41,862 bases of DNA from Bacteroidales bacterium (GTDB lineage Bacteria; Bacteroidota; Bacteroidia; Bacteroidales; UBA932): contig JAKSKK010000018.1 in assembly GCA_024401745.1 (NCBI GenBank), positions 1 through 41,862 on the forward strand, written 5' to 3'. Shown here in pieces: positions 25,157 to 34,604 of the stretch. Below the pieces are notes generated by a model. It did not search any database. It saw nothing but the letters and a program-made list of their open reading frames with translations, and was not told where the DNA came from. Numbering within the stretch: the first letter of the stretch is position 1; the number at the start of each line of letters is the position of its first letter. The translations under genes and the position numbers were made by a program.

Positions 25157-28100
25157 TTAGAAGTTTATGTTGAGTCCGAAGATCCAGGCGTGTGAGCTGG
25201 GGTAGTAACCGATATCGATGCCTGATGCCCAGCTTGTGCCGTTGTTGAAACCAACCTCAGGATCCATGCCTGAGTACTTTGTGAAGGTGATCATGTTCTG
25301 TGCTGAAACATAACCGCGGATGTTGCGTACTGCATTCCACTTGAAGAGCTTGTTGAAATCGTAGCCGAGGGTGATGTTCTGGATCTTGAAGAAGTCTGCG
25401 TCCTCGATCCATACCTTGGAGATTTCTGACATATTGACGTTCTTGCCGTCGGTGAAGCGGGGATAGCGGTTGGTTGAACCGTCACCAGTCCAGTACTTGG
25501 TGTAGACGTCGGTGCAGTAGTTGTTGTCGGGGTGGTCGGAGAACTGACGGTATGACTTTGCAACCTGCTGGCCGAATGCGCCGTATCCGTTGACTGAGAA
25601 GTCGAATCCCTTCCATGCGATGTTGAATGAAAGACCCATGTTGAAGTCGGGGTTGGGGTCACCGATCATGGTCTTGTCGTCCTTGGTGATCTTTCCGTCG
25701 CCGTTGACATCGACGAACTTCACGTCGCCGGGCTGGATTGCTGAGCCCTGGAGTGAGTTGCCTGCCTCGCCGCCGCAGTTCTTGTCGAGGTATGCCTTGA
25801 CGTCTGCGTCATTCTGCATGATGCCGTCCATTGCATAGCCCCAGAAGTAGCCGATAGGGTAGCCGACCTGTACGCGGTAGCACTCGTTGGTGTTTTGTGC
25901 GATTGCATTCTCGGGACCGTGGATGATGCCCTCTGAGTTGGCAAGACGTACAACCTCGTTGCGGTTGTGAGAAAGGGTGAGTGATGCGCCGTAGCGGAAG
26001 TCCTTGCTGGGAGAGTCGTTCCAGCTGAGGAGGATCTCGTAACCGGTGTTCTTGATGTCACCGCCGTTTACGTAAGGAGCGCCTGTACCATAAGAGAGAA
26101 GGGTAGGTGCCACTACGAGCCAGTCCTTGGTGGTCTTGTTGTACCAGTCGAAGGTGAATCCGAGACGGCTCTTGAAGAAGCGTGCGTCAAAACCGAAGTC
26201 AAGCTGCTCTGAAGTCTCCCACTTCACGTTCTCGTTGGGAAGGATGTCGGGATATGCACCTGTGACAGGGGTGTCCTTGTCGTCGAAATAGTAGGGAGCG
26301 TTGAATGCAACGGTTGCAAGATACTGGAAGTTGCTGATGCTGCAGTTACCGTTCTGTCCCCAGCTTCCCCTGAGTTTGAAGAAGCTCAGCCAGCCCTTGC
26401 TGAAGTCCATCCAAGGCTCGTTGCTGATTACCCAACCTGCAGATACAGAAGGGAAGATACCCCATCTGTGACCTCTTGCGAAGTTGGACGATCCATCAGC
26501 ACGCAGAACTGCAGAGAACATGTAGGTCTCGTTGTAGTTGTAGTTTACACGGCCGAAGAATGAAGAAAGGGCGCCCTGGCTCTGAGGTGAACCACCGATG
26601 GAGGTGTTGGCCACGTCGAGGCCCTGGGTGTTGTCGATGTATGCGTGATCGTATGATCCGGGGAAGAGTGAGTTGGAGTTCTTTGCGGAAACGCTGCTGC
26701 CGAAGCCCCACTTCTCTATTGACTGACCTGCGAGGAAGTCGAAGTTGTGGTTGCCCCAGCTCTTTACGTAGTTGACGGTGTTTTCCCAGCTCCATCTTGA
26801 GCTGTAGCTCTGGTTCTGGTTGACGTCGTCGGTAGGGTTTGAGGTCTTGCCGCTGAGAACGTATGTGGGAACGTAGCTGCGGTACTCCCTGTGGTTGTAC
26901 ATCCAGCCTGCGCTTGACTTGATCTTGAGTCCCTGGATGGGGCTGATCTCAAGGTAGAAGTTGGCGTGCATGCGATGTCCCTTGGTGTTCTTGTTGCCGC
27001 TCTTGTACTGAACTTCTGCGAGAGGGTTGCTGAAATCCTGGTTGAAGTCCCACTTGTCGGCAAGCATGTCGGCATACTCATAGAAGCCGCCTTCGCTGTT
27101 GTATGCGGGGAGCAGAGGAGTGGCGGTTAGGAGGTTGCGGATCTGGTTGTCGTAGATGCCGCCGATGTTGATGCCGCCCTTGTCGGTGATTGAGAATGTG
27201 ACGTTCTCGCCTAACTTGATGATGTCTCTGCCGTGCTTCTTGAGGAGGCTGTAGTCTGAGTTCATGCGGACGGTGTAGCGGTCGTAGCTGGGATTAGCGG
27301 GATAACCGATTGTACCTTCCTGCTTGAAGTAGGTGAAACCGAGTGCGAAGCGTGATACTTCGCTGCCTCCGGTGATGTTGAGTGACTGGTTGCTGATGGG
27401 AGCGTTGTGGTTGGTCATCTCCTCAAGCCAGTTGGTACCGTTCCAGGTGCCGGCCTTGATCTGTGCATACTGGGTGGGGATGAGAGAAGGGAAGTCGTAT
27501 CCCGTTGTTCCCTGGATGTCGTATGCCTTGTTGATGATCTCCATGTACTGCTCTGCGTTCAGAGGGGTGACACCGTTGGTGTTGGGGTTCTGGAAGCCGA
27601 TGTATCCGTCGTATGAAACGTGTACCTTGCCTTCCTTGCCCTGCTTGGTGGTCACGAGGATGACGCCGTTGGATGCACGGGCACCGTAGATGGCGCTTGA
27701 TGCTGCATCCTTGAGGACGTCGATGGACTCGATGTCGTTAGGGGAGAGTGCCTGGATGGATGCTCCGGGAACACCGTCGACTACATAGAGGGGCTCGGCG
27801 TCGCCGATGGTACCCATACCACGGATGGTGACCTTGTAACTCTCGCCGGGCTGACCTGAGTTGGAAACGATGTTCACGCCGGCTGCCTGGCTCTGGAGAG
27901 AACCAAGAGCATCCACTGCATTGATTCGTCCGATTTCCTCAGAGTTTACGCTTACGGTAGAACCTGTGATGAGTTTCTTCCTCTGCGTACCGTAGCCGAT
28001 GACCACTGTCTCCTCGAGGAATTCCGAATCTTCCTCAAGAATGATGTCGAGGTGGCTCTGTCCGGCAACGGCTACTTCCTTTGTCTTGTAGCCTATACAG

Positions 28101-28318
28101 GATACGGTGAGCTTCGCATCTTTCGCTGCGTTGATCGAGAAGTTACCGGCTGCGTCGGTGACGGCACCGGTGTTTGTTCCAGCAACAATCACGGTTGCAC
28201 CTATGATGGTCTCACCCTGACTGTCGACTACTGTACCCTTGACGCTGTTCTGCGCCGAAGCGTACACTGGCATTGCAAGAAGCAAAACCAGGCCAATGAA
28301 TTTTGACAATAGTTTCAT
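25157..28318 (-). CDS. SusC/RagA-family TonB-linked outer-membrane transporter
   Basis: This is the beta-barrel importer partner of the SusD protein encoded just downstream. A signal peptide (about 1-23, ending VYASAQ) precedes a carboxypeptidase-D regulatory-like domain (VKGTVVDSQGETIIGATV ..., about 26-103). The TonB box region and plug follow (EETVVIGYGTQRKKLITGS; QSQAAGVNIVS; ITIRGMG-like; PLYVVDGVPG), then the barrel ending HAWIFGLNINF with a terminal Phe. The ATG at 28318 is preferred; the frame continues to a TTG at 28327 with no advantage. The length of 1053 aa is typical. No anti-sigma, sensor or hydrolase gene accompanies the pair, so its substrate is open. Confidence 0.96.
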   Translation of the reverse strand: MKLLSKFIGLVLLLAMPVYASAQNSVKGTVVDSQGETIIGATVIVAGTNTGAVTDAAGNFSINAAKDAKLTVSCIGYKTKEVAVAGQSHLDIILEEDSEFLEETVVIGYGTQRKKLITGSTVSVNSEEIGRINAVDALGSLQSQAAGVNIVSNSGQPGESYKVTIRGMGTIGDAEPLYVVDGVPGASIQALSPNDIESIDVLKDAASSAIYGARASNGVILVTTKQGKEGKVHVSYDGYIGFQNPNTNGVTPLNAEQYMEIINKAYDIQGTTGYDFPSLIPTQYAQIKAGTWNGTNWLEEMTNHNAPISNQSLNITGGSEVSRFALGFTYFKQEGTIGYPANPSYDRYTVRMNSDYSLLKKHGRDIIKLGENVTFSITDKGGINIGGIYDNQIRNLLTATPLLPAYNSEGGFYEYADMLADKWDFNQDFSNPLAEVQYKSGNKNTKGHRMHANFYLEISPIQGLKIKSSAGWMYNHREYRSYVPTYVLSGKTSNPTDDVNQNQSYSSRWSWENTVNYVKSWGNHNFDFLAGQSIEKWGFGSSVSAKNSNSLFPGSYDHAYIDNTQGLDVANTSIGGSPQSQGALSSFFGRVNYNYNETYMFSAVLRADGSSNFARGHRWGIFPSVSAGWVISNEPWMDFSKGWLSFFKLRGSWGQNGNCSISNFQYLATVAFNAPYYFDDKDTPVTGAYPDILPNENVKWETSEQLDFGFDARFFKSRLGFTFDWYNKTTKDWLVVAPTLLSYGTGAPYVNGGDIKNTGYEILLSWNDSPSKDFRYGASLTLSHNRNEVVRLANSEGIIHGPENAIAQNTNECYRVQVGYPIGYFWGYAMDGIMQNDADVKAYLDKNCGGEAGNSLQGSAIQPGDVKFVDVNGDGKITKDDKTMIGDPNPDFNMGLSFNIAWKGFDFSVNGYGAFGQQVAKSYRQFSDHPDNNYCTDVYTKYWTGDGSTNRYPRFTDGKNVNMSEISKVWIEDADFFKIQNITLGYDFNKLFKWNAVRNIRGYVSAQNMITFTKYSGMDPEVGFNNGTSWASGIDIGYYPSSHAWIFGLNINF

Positions 28319-28386
28319 ACGGTTCAATTTTAATGATAAATGAGTTGTTATGTTTTTGCAGCATTAAGTTAGAAAATACGCGTGTG

Positions 28387-28412
28387 CAATCCAATATTCT
28401 ATAATTGGATTG
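28387..28412. promoter_or_regulatory. inverted repeat upstream of susC, candidate operator
   Basis: CAATCCAAT (28387-28395) and ATTGGATTG (28404-28412) are perfect 9-bp arms around an 8-bp AT-rich centre, about 70 nt upstream of susC. No T tract follows, so it is a poor terminator for recG, and the symmetry suits a dimeric regulator. No TAnnTTTG box is found in this gap, so susC may use a different promoter type. Confidence 0.5.
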
Positions 28413-28450
28413 TATCAATATCGTAAAAACAGGTTACAATGATAAAAATC

Positions 28451-30556
28451 TCAGCTGATCTGGCTGAAGTCCTTTACGGCATATTTGTCCTTGCGCAGTT
28501 CCTGGACAAGTTTCGCGTTCGCTGGGTTCTGCAGCGATGGGTCGGCATCCAGCACCCTTGTTGCGTAGCCTCTCGCTTCCTCGAGCATACGGCCGTCCTT
28601 TGCGAGTGACGCTATGTTGAGCGATATGGGCAGGCCGCTCTGCTGTGTGCCTTCCAGGTCGCCGGGGCCGCGCATGCGCATGTCCTCGTCGGCGATCTCG
28701 AATCCGTTGCTCGTGCGCACCATGAGCTCCAGGCGCTGCAGAGCCTCCTTGCTGACCTTCTGCCCCTTGACCAGGATGCAGTATGACTTGTCGGCACCCC
28801 GGCCGACGCGTCCTCTCAGCTGGTGAAGCTGGCTCAGCCCGAAGCGCTCCGCCGATTCGATGGCCATGACAGAGGCATTGGGCACGTCCACGCCCACCTC
28901 GATCACGGTCGTGCTCACGAGTATGTGCGCGCGCCCTGCCGCGAATGCATCCATGTTGAACGCCTTGACGTCGGGGGCCTGCTGGCCGTGGACAATCGCA
29001 ACCTTGTAGCCTTCCTGCATCGGGAAGGCCTGCATTATGTCCTCGTAGCCCTTCTCGAGGTTCTGCATGTCGGTCTTCTCGCTCTCGAATATCATGGGAT
29101 AGACCACGAAGACCTGGCGGCCGGCGGCTATTTCCTTGCGCATGAAGTTGTACATGGCCGCCCGCTTGCCTTCTCCTATCAGCAGGGTCTGCACCGGCTT
29201 GCGTCCGGGAGGCATCTCGTCCAGCACGGAGACGTCGAGGTCGCCGTACAGGGTCATCGCGAGAGTGCGGGGAATCGGCGTGGCCGTCATCACCAGTATG
29301 TGCGGAGGGCAGCCGGGGCCTTTTGCCCAGAGGCGGCTCCTCTGCTCCACGCCGAAGCGGTGCTGCTCGTCCACCACGGCCAGTCCAAGTGCCTTGAACT
29401 GAACGGGTTCCTCGAGCAGGGCGTGAGTGCCTACGATGAGGCCTATGCTGCCGTCTTCCAGGCCTTGATGTATCTCGCGGCGTGCCTTCGTGCCGGTGGA
29501 ACCCGTCAGGAGCGCACATCTGACTCCCGTGGGCGAGAGATACTTCTGGATGTTGTTATAGTGCTGCTGAGCAAGCACTTCGGTGGGAGCCATGATGCAT
29601 GACTGATAGCCGTTTCCTATTGCCATCAGGCAGCTCAGCACCGCCACCATGGTCTTGCCGGAGCCAACGTCGCCCTGGAGCAGGCGGTTCATCTGCCGGC
29701 CGGATGAGATGTCGGCTCGTATCTCCTTTATGACCCTCTGCTGTGCTCCTGTAAGACTGTACGTAAGAGCGTTGTAGCAGAGATGGAAATCGGGGCCGAC
29801 CTTGGGCATGGGTATTCCATGCTCGCTGCGTGAGCGTATGTATTTCTGCTTGAGGAGGCTCAGCTGCAGGTAGAACAGTTCCTCGAACTTGAGACGTCTG
29901 GTGGCCTTTTCCAGAGCATAGCTGTCGGAAGGGAAGTGTATGTTCTTTATTGCATACTGCAGCGGGCAGAGGGCCAGGTCCTTGATTATGTAGTCCGGTA
30001 GGGTTTCCTGGATTTCTGAAAGGCAGAGGCTGAGGGCGGCCTGCTGTATCTTGCACATGAACTTGCCGGTTATGCCGCTGTTCCTGAGCTTTTCAGTACT
30101 GGGATATACGCCGGTGAGGGAGGTCTGCGTGAGCGATCCTTCCTGAGGCGCGTCAATCTCCGGGTGGACCATGTTCAGCTTGCCGTTGAAAAGCTGTGGC
30201 TTCCCGAAGAATACGAACACACGGCCGGGCTCAAGCTTGTCGAAAACCCATTTGGTGCCTTTGAAGAACACCATCTCCATCCTGCCGCTCGCATCCTCGA
30301 CTATTACGCTCAAGTGCTTGATGCTGATGAGGTTGCGGTTGACGACTCTGGCCTGTACCTGTACGTAGGCCAGTTCCGGTGTGATGTTCGCTATGGGGGT
30401 TATGCTGCTGCGGTCGATGTACCTGAAGGGGTAGAGGTGTATGAGGTCGCTGAGCGTCTCTATTGCCAGTTCAGTCTTAAGGAGTGAGGCCTTCTTGGGC
30501 CCCACTCCTGTAAGAAACTGTACGCTGGTCTGAAGTTCGCTCATCGCCTGTATCAT
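28451..30556 (-). CDS. recG: ATP-dependent DNA helicase RecG
   Basis: RecG remodels stalled forks and branched recombination intermediates. The N-terminal wedge/OB region (LTGVGPKKASLLKTELAIETLSDL ... YPFRYIDRS ... GRMEMVFFKGTKWV) is followed by Walker A GDVGSGKT (295-302), the DEQH box (396-399, in DEQHRFGVEQR), the TATPIPRT motif, STTVIEVGVDVPNAS, and QLHQLRGRVGRG. It ends with a TRG-like helical region. At 701 aa it is standard. The ATG at 30556 overlaps the stop of the DUF2207 gene as ATGA, supporting this start over the internal ATG at 30544. It is therefore translationally coupled to an envelope gene. Confidence 0.97.
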   Translation of the reverse strand: MIQAMSELQTSVQFLTGVGPKKASLLKTELAIETLSDLIHLYPFRYIDRSSITPIANITPELAYVQVQARVVNRNLISIKHLSVIVEDASGRMEMVFFKGTKWVFDKLEPGRVFVFFGKPQLFNGKLNMVHPEIDAPQEGSLTQTSLTGVYPSTEKLRNSGITGKFMCKIQQAALSLCLSEIQETLPDYIIKDLALCPLQYAIKNIHFPSDSYALEKATRRLKFEELFYLQLSLLKQKYIRSRSEHGIPMPKVGPDFHLCYNALTYSLTGAQQRVIKEIRADISSGRQMNRLLQGDVGSGKTMVAVLSCLMAIGNGYQSCIMAPTEVLAQQHYNNIQKYLSPTGVRCALLTGSTGTKARREIHQGLEDGSIGLIVGTHALLEEPVQFKALGLAVVDEQHRFGVEQRSRLWAKGPGCPPHILVMTATPIPRTLAMTLYGDLDVSVLDEMPPGRKPVQTLLIGEGKRAAMYNFMRKEIAAGRQVFVVYPMIFESEKTDMQNLEKGYEDIMQAFPMQEGYKVAIVHGQQAPDVKAFNMDAFAAGRAHILVSTTVIEVGVDVPNASVMAIESAERFGLSQLHQLRGRVGRGADKSYCILVKGQKVSKEALQRLELMVRTSNGFEIADEDMRMRGPGDLEGTQQSGLPISLNIASLAKDGRMLEEARGYATRVLDADPSLQNPANAKLVQELRKDKYAVKDFSQIS

Positions 30557-32250
30557 CTTCCGCCGCCACCGAAGCCACCTCCGCTGAAGCCGCCTCCTCC
30601 GCCGATGGACGAGCCACCGCCGAAGCCGCCCCAGCCACCCGTGGTATGCGGGCCGGTGCTGTACGTGGGCTTGACGTACCTGGCATTGGTTATCGAGCGT
30701 GAGAGCATGTCGGTCATGTTGATGACATTGCGCATCGTGCCATAGTCATATACGAGAACATGGTCGAATACCTGAGGATTGATCTCCTTGAGCTCCTTGG
30801 CCACCTTGTCGGCTATGCCGAAGAGGGCACCGTAGACCATGTACTCCTGCCACATGTTGACCTCGATGCTGGTCTTGTCCTTCATGTTGGTGAAGTCGCT
30901 CAGGAACTTCTTGAATCCGTATGTCTCGCGGGCCTTGGCCTTGCCGGCTTCTGTCCATCTGGTACCTGATTTCCAGTTGTTAGAGCGCAGGGTCTGCACG
31001 GCATTCGTCTTGCTGTCGTTAGCCCAGATGCGTATGCTGCTCTTGTGACCGTTAGCCCATTTCTTGAATTCGTTGTGCTGGAGTATCCTGTCGTCTCCTG
31101 ATGCTTCCTTCATCATGTCATAGAGGAGCTGAGCGCTGGTGCTCAGGCCGCTGCGGTCCTTGCTGTCGTTGAAGCTTATCTCTATGTTCTCCTTCTCATC
31201 CTTGCTGACGTTGAGGTAGCCTTTGTAGATCATCCTGAGAATGAGGGCTGAGGCCAGCGAGTTGTCCTTCTGCACTTCGCCCAGGTTCTCGAGCGTATAG
31301 TATGACGCGTCGAGGTCTCCGTCGAAGGGGATGTTCCTGTTCCAGTCCACATCCTTTGGCCATACGCCGAGGATGCGGCGCTTCTCCAACTTGCTGATCT
31401 TCTTGCTGTTGCCTGCACTGGCCATGCGTGTGATGAGTATCATGGGCATGAGTATCACGAAGAAGAACGAGATGAGTATCTCAAGGAAATACTCCCACTT
31501 CGAGGGGCCCTGTCCTTCCTCTTCTCCGAAGTCGGCTCCTTCAAGGGCGTTGGTCAGCACGTCATCGAAGCTTCCACCGCGTACGCTTGTGGGCGTGAAT
31601 ATGCCCTTGTCGAAGCGCATGAGCGAAATCACGGAGTTGTAGTAGCTGATCTCCTCGCTGGCCTCGAACACTGCCTTGCCGTCCTGATAGCCGGTCAGGC
31701 CTCTGTAGTCAGCATAGCCGAATCCCCACATACGTGAGTTTTCGCTCGAGAGGGGGGTGCCCTTTGCCTCCACCGTGACCTTCACGTGTCCGGGGCTCTG
31801 GCTCAGGCCGGGGGAGATGAACTGCATGTGCAGGCAGTCGTAGTCGTCGAGGGACTTCACGACGTTGCTCATCGTGTAGCGGGCCTCGTACTTGTGCGGA
31901 CCGTATTCTCCACAGCCCCAGCAGAGCTCCACGCCGTTGTTCTTCTTGACTATGCCGCATCTGCCGGCCTTCTGCTCGCGAGAGCGGTCGACGTTCCAGC
32001 GACCCTCGTTGTAGAGCTCCTGACCGTCCACGAAGACGGTGAAGTTGGATATCTCGATGTCGCCGAGATTGTCCTTGACCAGATACCACTCGGTGATGCC
32101 GGCGGCGGTCACGTCCCAGCATTCGCGTATGACGGCGCTGCCATCGGGATACAAGCAGACGTTCACGTCGATGTCTCGTATCTCGGGACTATAGGCAAAA
32201 GCAGCACAGGCGCAAGCCAATGCTGCAATTGTAGACAGTAATCTCTTCAT
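30553..32250 (-). CDS. DUF2207 domain membrane protein with glycine-rich tail
   Basis: This is a predicted envelope protein of unknown function. A signal peptide (MKRLLSTIAALACACAAFA) precedes an extracytoplasmic beta-rich DUF2207 region (about 20-245: DIDVNVCLYPDGSAVIRE ... EWYLVKDNLGDIEISNF). One strong membrane segment (about 253-275, FLEILISFFFVILMPMILI) follows. The cytoplasmic C-terminal part contains GVWPKDVDWNRNIPFDGD, a winged-helix-like stretch (SLASALILRMIYKGYL), and a tail of almost only Gly, Ser and Phe (about 535-565), as in many DUF2207 proteins. It starts immediately after the lemA stop and overlaps recG by 4 nt. The LemA-DUF2207 pairing recurs in bacteria, but its role is unclear. 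Confidence 0.88.
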   Translation of the reverse strand: MKRLLSTIAALACACAAFAYSPEIRDIDVNVCLYPDGSAVIRECWDVTAAGITEWYLVKDNLGDIEISNFTVFVDGQELYNEGRWNVDRSREQKAGRCGIVKKNNGVELCWGCGEYGPHKYEARYTMSNVVKSLDDYDCLHMQFISPGLSQSPGHVKVTVEAKGTPLSSENSRMWGFGYADYRGLTGYQDGKAVFEASEEISYYNSVISLMRFDKGIFTPTSVRGGSFDDVLTNALEGADFGEEEGQGPSKWEYFLEILISFFFVILMPMILITRMASAGNSKKISKLEKRRILGVWPKDVDWNRNIPFDGDLDASYYTLENLGEVQKDNSLASALILRMIYKGYLNVSKDEKENIEISFNDSKDRSGLSTSAQLLYDMMKEASGDDRILQHNEFKKWANGHKSSIRIWANDSKTNAVQTLRSNNWKSGTRWTEAGKAKARETYGFKKFLSDFTNMKDKTSIEVNMWQEYMVYGALFGIADKVAKELKEINPQVFDHVLVYDYGTMRNVINMTDMLSRSITNARYVKPTYSTGPHTTGGWGGFGGGSSIGGGGGFSGGGFGGGGR

Positions 32251-32799
32251 TTAGATCTTCATTGAAGGCATCTCTGTCTTGCCTTCGGGTTCCTTGAGGT
32301 AATCTTTCTTCTCGAAGTGGAGAAGGCTTGCCACGAATGACTCGGGGAACTGGCGTACCATCTTGTTGAAAGCGGTGACGGTGTCGTTGTAGACCATACG
32401 GGCGGTACGTACCTGGTTCTCGTACATGTTCACTGACTCCATTGCCTGCTTGTAGTTCTCGTTTGCCTTGAGCTCGGGGTAACGCTCCACTACTACGTCG
32501 ATCTGACGGGCGAGTTCGTTCATTGCCTTTTCCTGAGCCTCCACGTCAGCGGCGCTGCTGTTCTGGTTGATAGGCTTGCGTGATGCGATGACGTCCTTGA
32601 GTGTGTTGTACTCGTGCTCGTTGTATGACTTCACGAGTTCAGCAAGGGCTGTGAGAGCATCCCAGCGGCTGTTCTGCTGAACGCCGATCTGGCTCATTGC
32701 ATTCTGACATTTCTCATCCTTGCCGACGAGTTCGCGCTGAACTTTGATTACCCAAAGTACGATGACCGCCAAAATGGCGATAATGATTAAAGCTACCAT
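32251..32799 (-). CDS. lemA: LemA family protein
   Basis: This small membrane-anchored helical protein has an N-terminal transmembrane helix (about 2-20, VALIIIAILAVIVLWVIKV), which in the family leaves the rest largely on one membrane face. The remainder is a helical bundle with the conserved blocks NSRWDALTALAELVKSYNEHE, ELARQIDVVVERYPELKANENY and YNDTVTAFNKMVRQFPESFVA, ending near KKDYLKEPEG. The length of 182 aa is typical. Its stop abuts the DUF2207 start with no spacer. The biochemical function is not established. It lies just after the pckA terminator. Confidence 0.95.
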   Translation of the reverse strand: MVALIIIAILAVIVLWVIKVQRELVGKDEKCQNAMSQIGVQQNSRWDALTALAELVKSYNEHEYNTLKDVIASRKPINQNSSAADVEAQEKAMNELARQIDVVVERYPELKANENYKQAMESVNMYENQVRTARMVYNDTVTAFNKMVRQFPESFVASLLHFEKKDYLKEPEGKTEMPSMKI

Positions 32800-32826
32800 T
32801 TGATCTTACAATTAATGATTGATTTG

Positions 32827-32834
32827 TAAATATA
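32827..32834 (-). promoter_or_regulatory. possible -7 box of the lemA-DUF2207-recG operon
   Basis: TATATTTA on the minus strand is one base from TAnnTTTG, about 28 nt before the lemA ATG, in the AT-rich stretch after the pckA terminator. No -33 TTG at the right distance is seen. Confidence 0.35.
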
Positions 32835-32848
32835 GGTATAATTACAAA

Positions 32849-32880
32849 CAAAAAAAAGACCGCCCGGATAGGCGGCCTTT
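32849..32880 (-). terminator. intrinsic terminator of pckA
   Basis: GGCGGCCTTT (32871-32880) pairs with AAAGACCGCC (32855-32864), a 10-bp stem with one G-U pair and a 6-nt loop. On the minus strand a run of eight T follows. It lies 18 nt after the pckA stop. Confidence 0.92.
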
Positions 32881-32898
32881 CAGGTATAAGGTTTACGA

Positions 32899-34503
32899 TT
32901 AAAGCTGAGGACCAGCTGCTACGAGTGCCTTACCAGCCTCGTTGCTCTCGTACTTCTTGAAGTTCTTGATGAAGCGGCCTGCAAGATCCTTTGCCTTCTC
33001 TTCCCACTGTGAAGCCTCAGCGTAGGTGTCGCGAGGATCGAGGATGTTGGTGTCAACGCCCTTGAGCTCGGTAGGAACCTCGAAGTTGAAGTAAGGGATG
33101 TTCTTGGTAGGAGCCTTGTCGATTGAACCGTCGAGGATAGCGTCGATGATACCGCGGGTGTCGCGGATAGAGATACGCTTGCCTGTTCCGTTCCATCCTG
33201 TGTTGACGAGGTATGCCTTTGCACCGCTCTGCTCCATTCTCTTTACAAGCTCCTCAGCATACTTTGTAGGGTGAAGCTCGAGGAATGCCTGGCCGAAGCA
33301 AGCTGAGAATGTAGGAGTAGGCTCGGTGATGCCGCGCTCGGTACCTGCAAGCTTAGCGGTGAAGCCGCTGAGGAAGTAGTACTTTGTCTGCTCGGGGGTA
33401 AGGATTGAAACGGGAGGAAGAACGCCGAATGCGTCAGCTGAGAGGAAGATGACCTGCTTTGCAGCGGGACCTGCGCTCAGAGGGCGTACGATGTTCTTGA
33501 TATGGTAGATAGGATAAGATACGCGGGTGTTCTCGGTAACGCTCTTGTCGTTGAAGTCGATGACACCGTTCTCGTCTACTGTAACGTTCTCGAGGAGAGC
33601 GTCGCGGTGGATTGCGTTGTAGATGTCGGGCTCAGACTCCTTGTCGAGCTTGATGACCTTAGCGTAGCAGCCGCCCTCGAAGTTGAATACTCCGTGGTCG
33701 TCCCAGCCGTGCTCGTCGTCACCGATGAGCTTGCGCTTAGGATCGGTTGAAAGGGTGGTCTTGCCGGTTCCTGAGAGACCGAAGAAGATGGCGGTGTTCT
33801 CACCGTTCATGTCGGTATTTGCTGAGCAGTGCATAGCTGCGATGCCCTTGAGGGGAAGGAAGTAGTTCATCATTGAGAACATACCCTTCTTCATCTCACC
33901 ACCGTACCATGTGTTGAGGATGACCTGCTCCTTGCTTGTTACGTTGAATGCAACGCAGGTGTCGCTGCGGAGACCAAGCTCTGCGAACTTCTCGACCTTA
34001 GCCTTTGATGCTGCGTAAACTACGAAGTCGGGCTCCTGGTCGAACTCTGCCTGGTTCTTCGGGCGGATGAACATGTTGGTAACGAAGTGTGCCTGCCATG
34101 CAACCTCCATGATGAAGCGTACCTTCATGCGGGTGTCAGCGTTGGTTCCGCAGAATCCGTCGACTACATAGAGCTTCTTGCCGCAGAGCTCGTCAACTGC
34201 GAGCTTCTTGACCTCTGCCCATACAGCCTCTGACATGGGGTGGTTGTCGTTGGGATACTCAGGGGTGTTCCACCATACGGTGTCCTTTGAGTTCTCGTCC
34301 ATTACGATGTACTTGTCCTTAGGAGAACGTCCGGTGTAGATACCGGTCATTACGTTGAGAGCGCCGAGCTCTGTCTCCTGAGCCTTCTCGTAACCGTCGA
34401 GTTCAGGACGGGTTTCTTCGTTGAAAAGCACCTCGTATGTAGGGTTGTAGATAATCTCCTTAACATCGTTGATGCCGTACTTGTTCAGATTGATATTTGC
34501 CAT
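32899..34503 (-). CDS. pckA: phosphoenolpyruvate carboxykinase (ATP)
   Basis: PckA interconverts oxaloacetate and phosphoenolpyruvate with ATP/ADP in the cytoplasm. In Bacteroidales it often runs in the carboxylating direction on the succinate/propionate route. Diagnostic motifs are [12 protein letters not shown] near the N-terminus, [19 protein letters not shown], the kinase-1a P-loop GLSGTGKTT (242-250), the metal-binding LIGDDEHGW, and [12 protein letters not shown]. At 534 aa it is the ATP-type length. It has a full consensus promoter and its own terminator, so it is monocistronic. Confidence 0.98.
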   Translation of the reverse strand: MANINLNKYGINDVKEIIYNPTYEVLFNEETRPELDGYEKAQETELGALNVMTGIYTGRSPKDKYIVMDENSKDTVWWNTPEYPNDNHPMSEAVWAEVKKLAVDELCGKKLYVVDGFCGTNADTRMKVRFIMEVAWQAHFVTNMFIRPKNQAEFDQEPDFVVYAASKAKVEKFAELGLRSDTCVAFNVTSKEQVILNTWYGGEMKKGMFSMMNYFLPLKGIAAMHCSANTDMNGENTAIFFGLSGTGKTTLSTDPKRKLIGDDEHGWDDHGVFNFEGGCYAKVIKLDKESEPDIYNAIHRDALLENVTVDENGVIDFNDKSVTENTRVSYPIYHIKNIVRPLSAGPAAKQVIFLSADAFGVLPPVSILTPEQTKYYFLSGFTAKLAGTERGITEPTPTFSACFGQAFLELHPTKYAEELVKRMEQSGAKAYLVNTGWNGTGKRISIRDTRGIIDAILDGSIDKAPTKNIPYFNFEVPTELKGVDTNILDPRDTYAEASQWEEKAKDLAGRFIKNFKKYESNEAGKALVAAGPQL

Positions 34504-34554
34504 AATTGTTTATAGAAATTTGTTAATAACCGTTTATTTTGCTTTGAAGCGCCG

Positions 34555-34585
34555 CAAATTTACCTTTTTTTCTTCTTTTTTCCAA
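34555..34585 (-). promoter_or_regulatory. promoter of pckA
   Basis: TTG (34585-34583) is followed after 20 nt by TAAATTTG (34562-34555), a full consensus match. The predicted start near 34549 gives a leader of about 45 nt. Confidence 0.8.
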
Positions 34586-34586
34586 G

Positions 34587-34602
34587 TATTGCTAAAGCAA
34601 TA
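34587..34602. repeat. small inverted repeat abutting the pckA promoter
   Basis: TATTGCT and AGCAATA form a 7-bp inverted repeat with a 2-nt centre, placed between the recQ stop and the -33 element of pckA. It is either a weak recQ terminator without a T tract or a pckA operator. Confidence 0.4.
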
Positions 34603-34604
34603 TG

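Noticed and set aside
28434-29519. 361-codon minus-strand frame in a second phase over recG
   Set aside because: The product is arginine/glycine/proline-rich with no domain, while the overlapping recG frame has all helicase motifs.
30550-30660. Repetitive glycine codons at the end of the DUF2207 gene as a DNA repeat element
   Set aside because: The Gly-rich tail is a normal feature of this protein family and the codons are not organised in an exact repeat.
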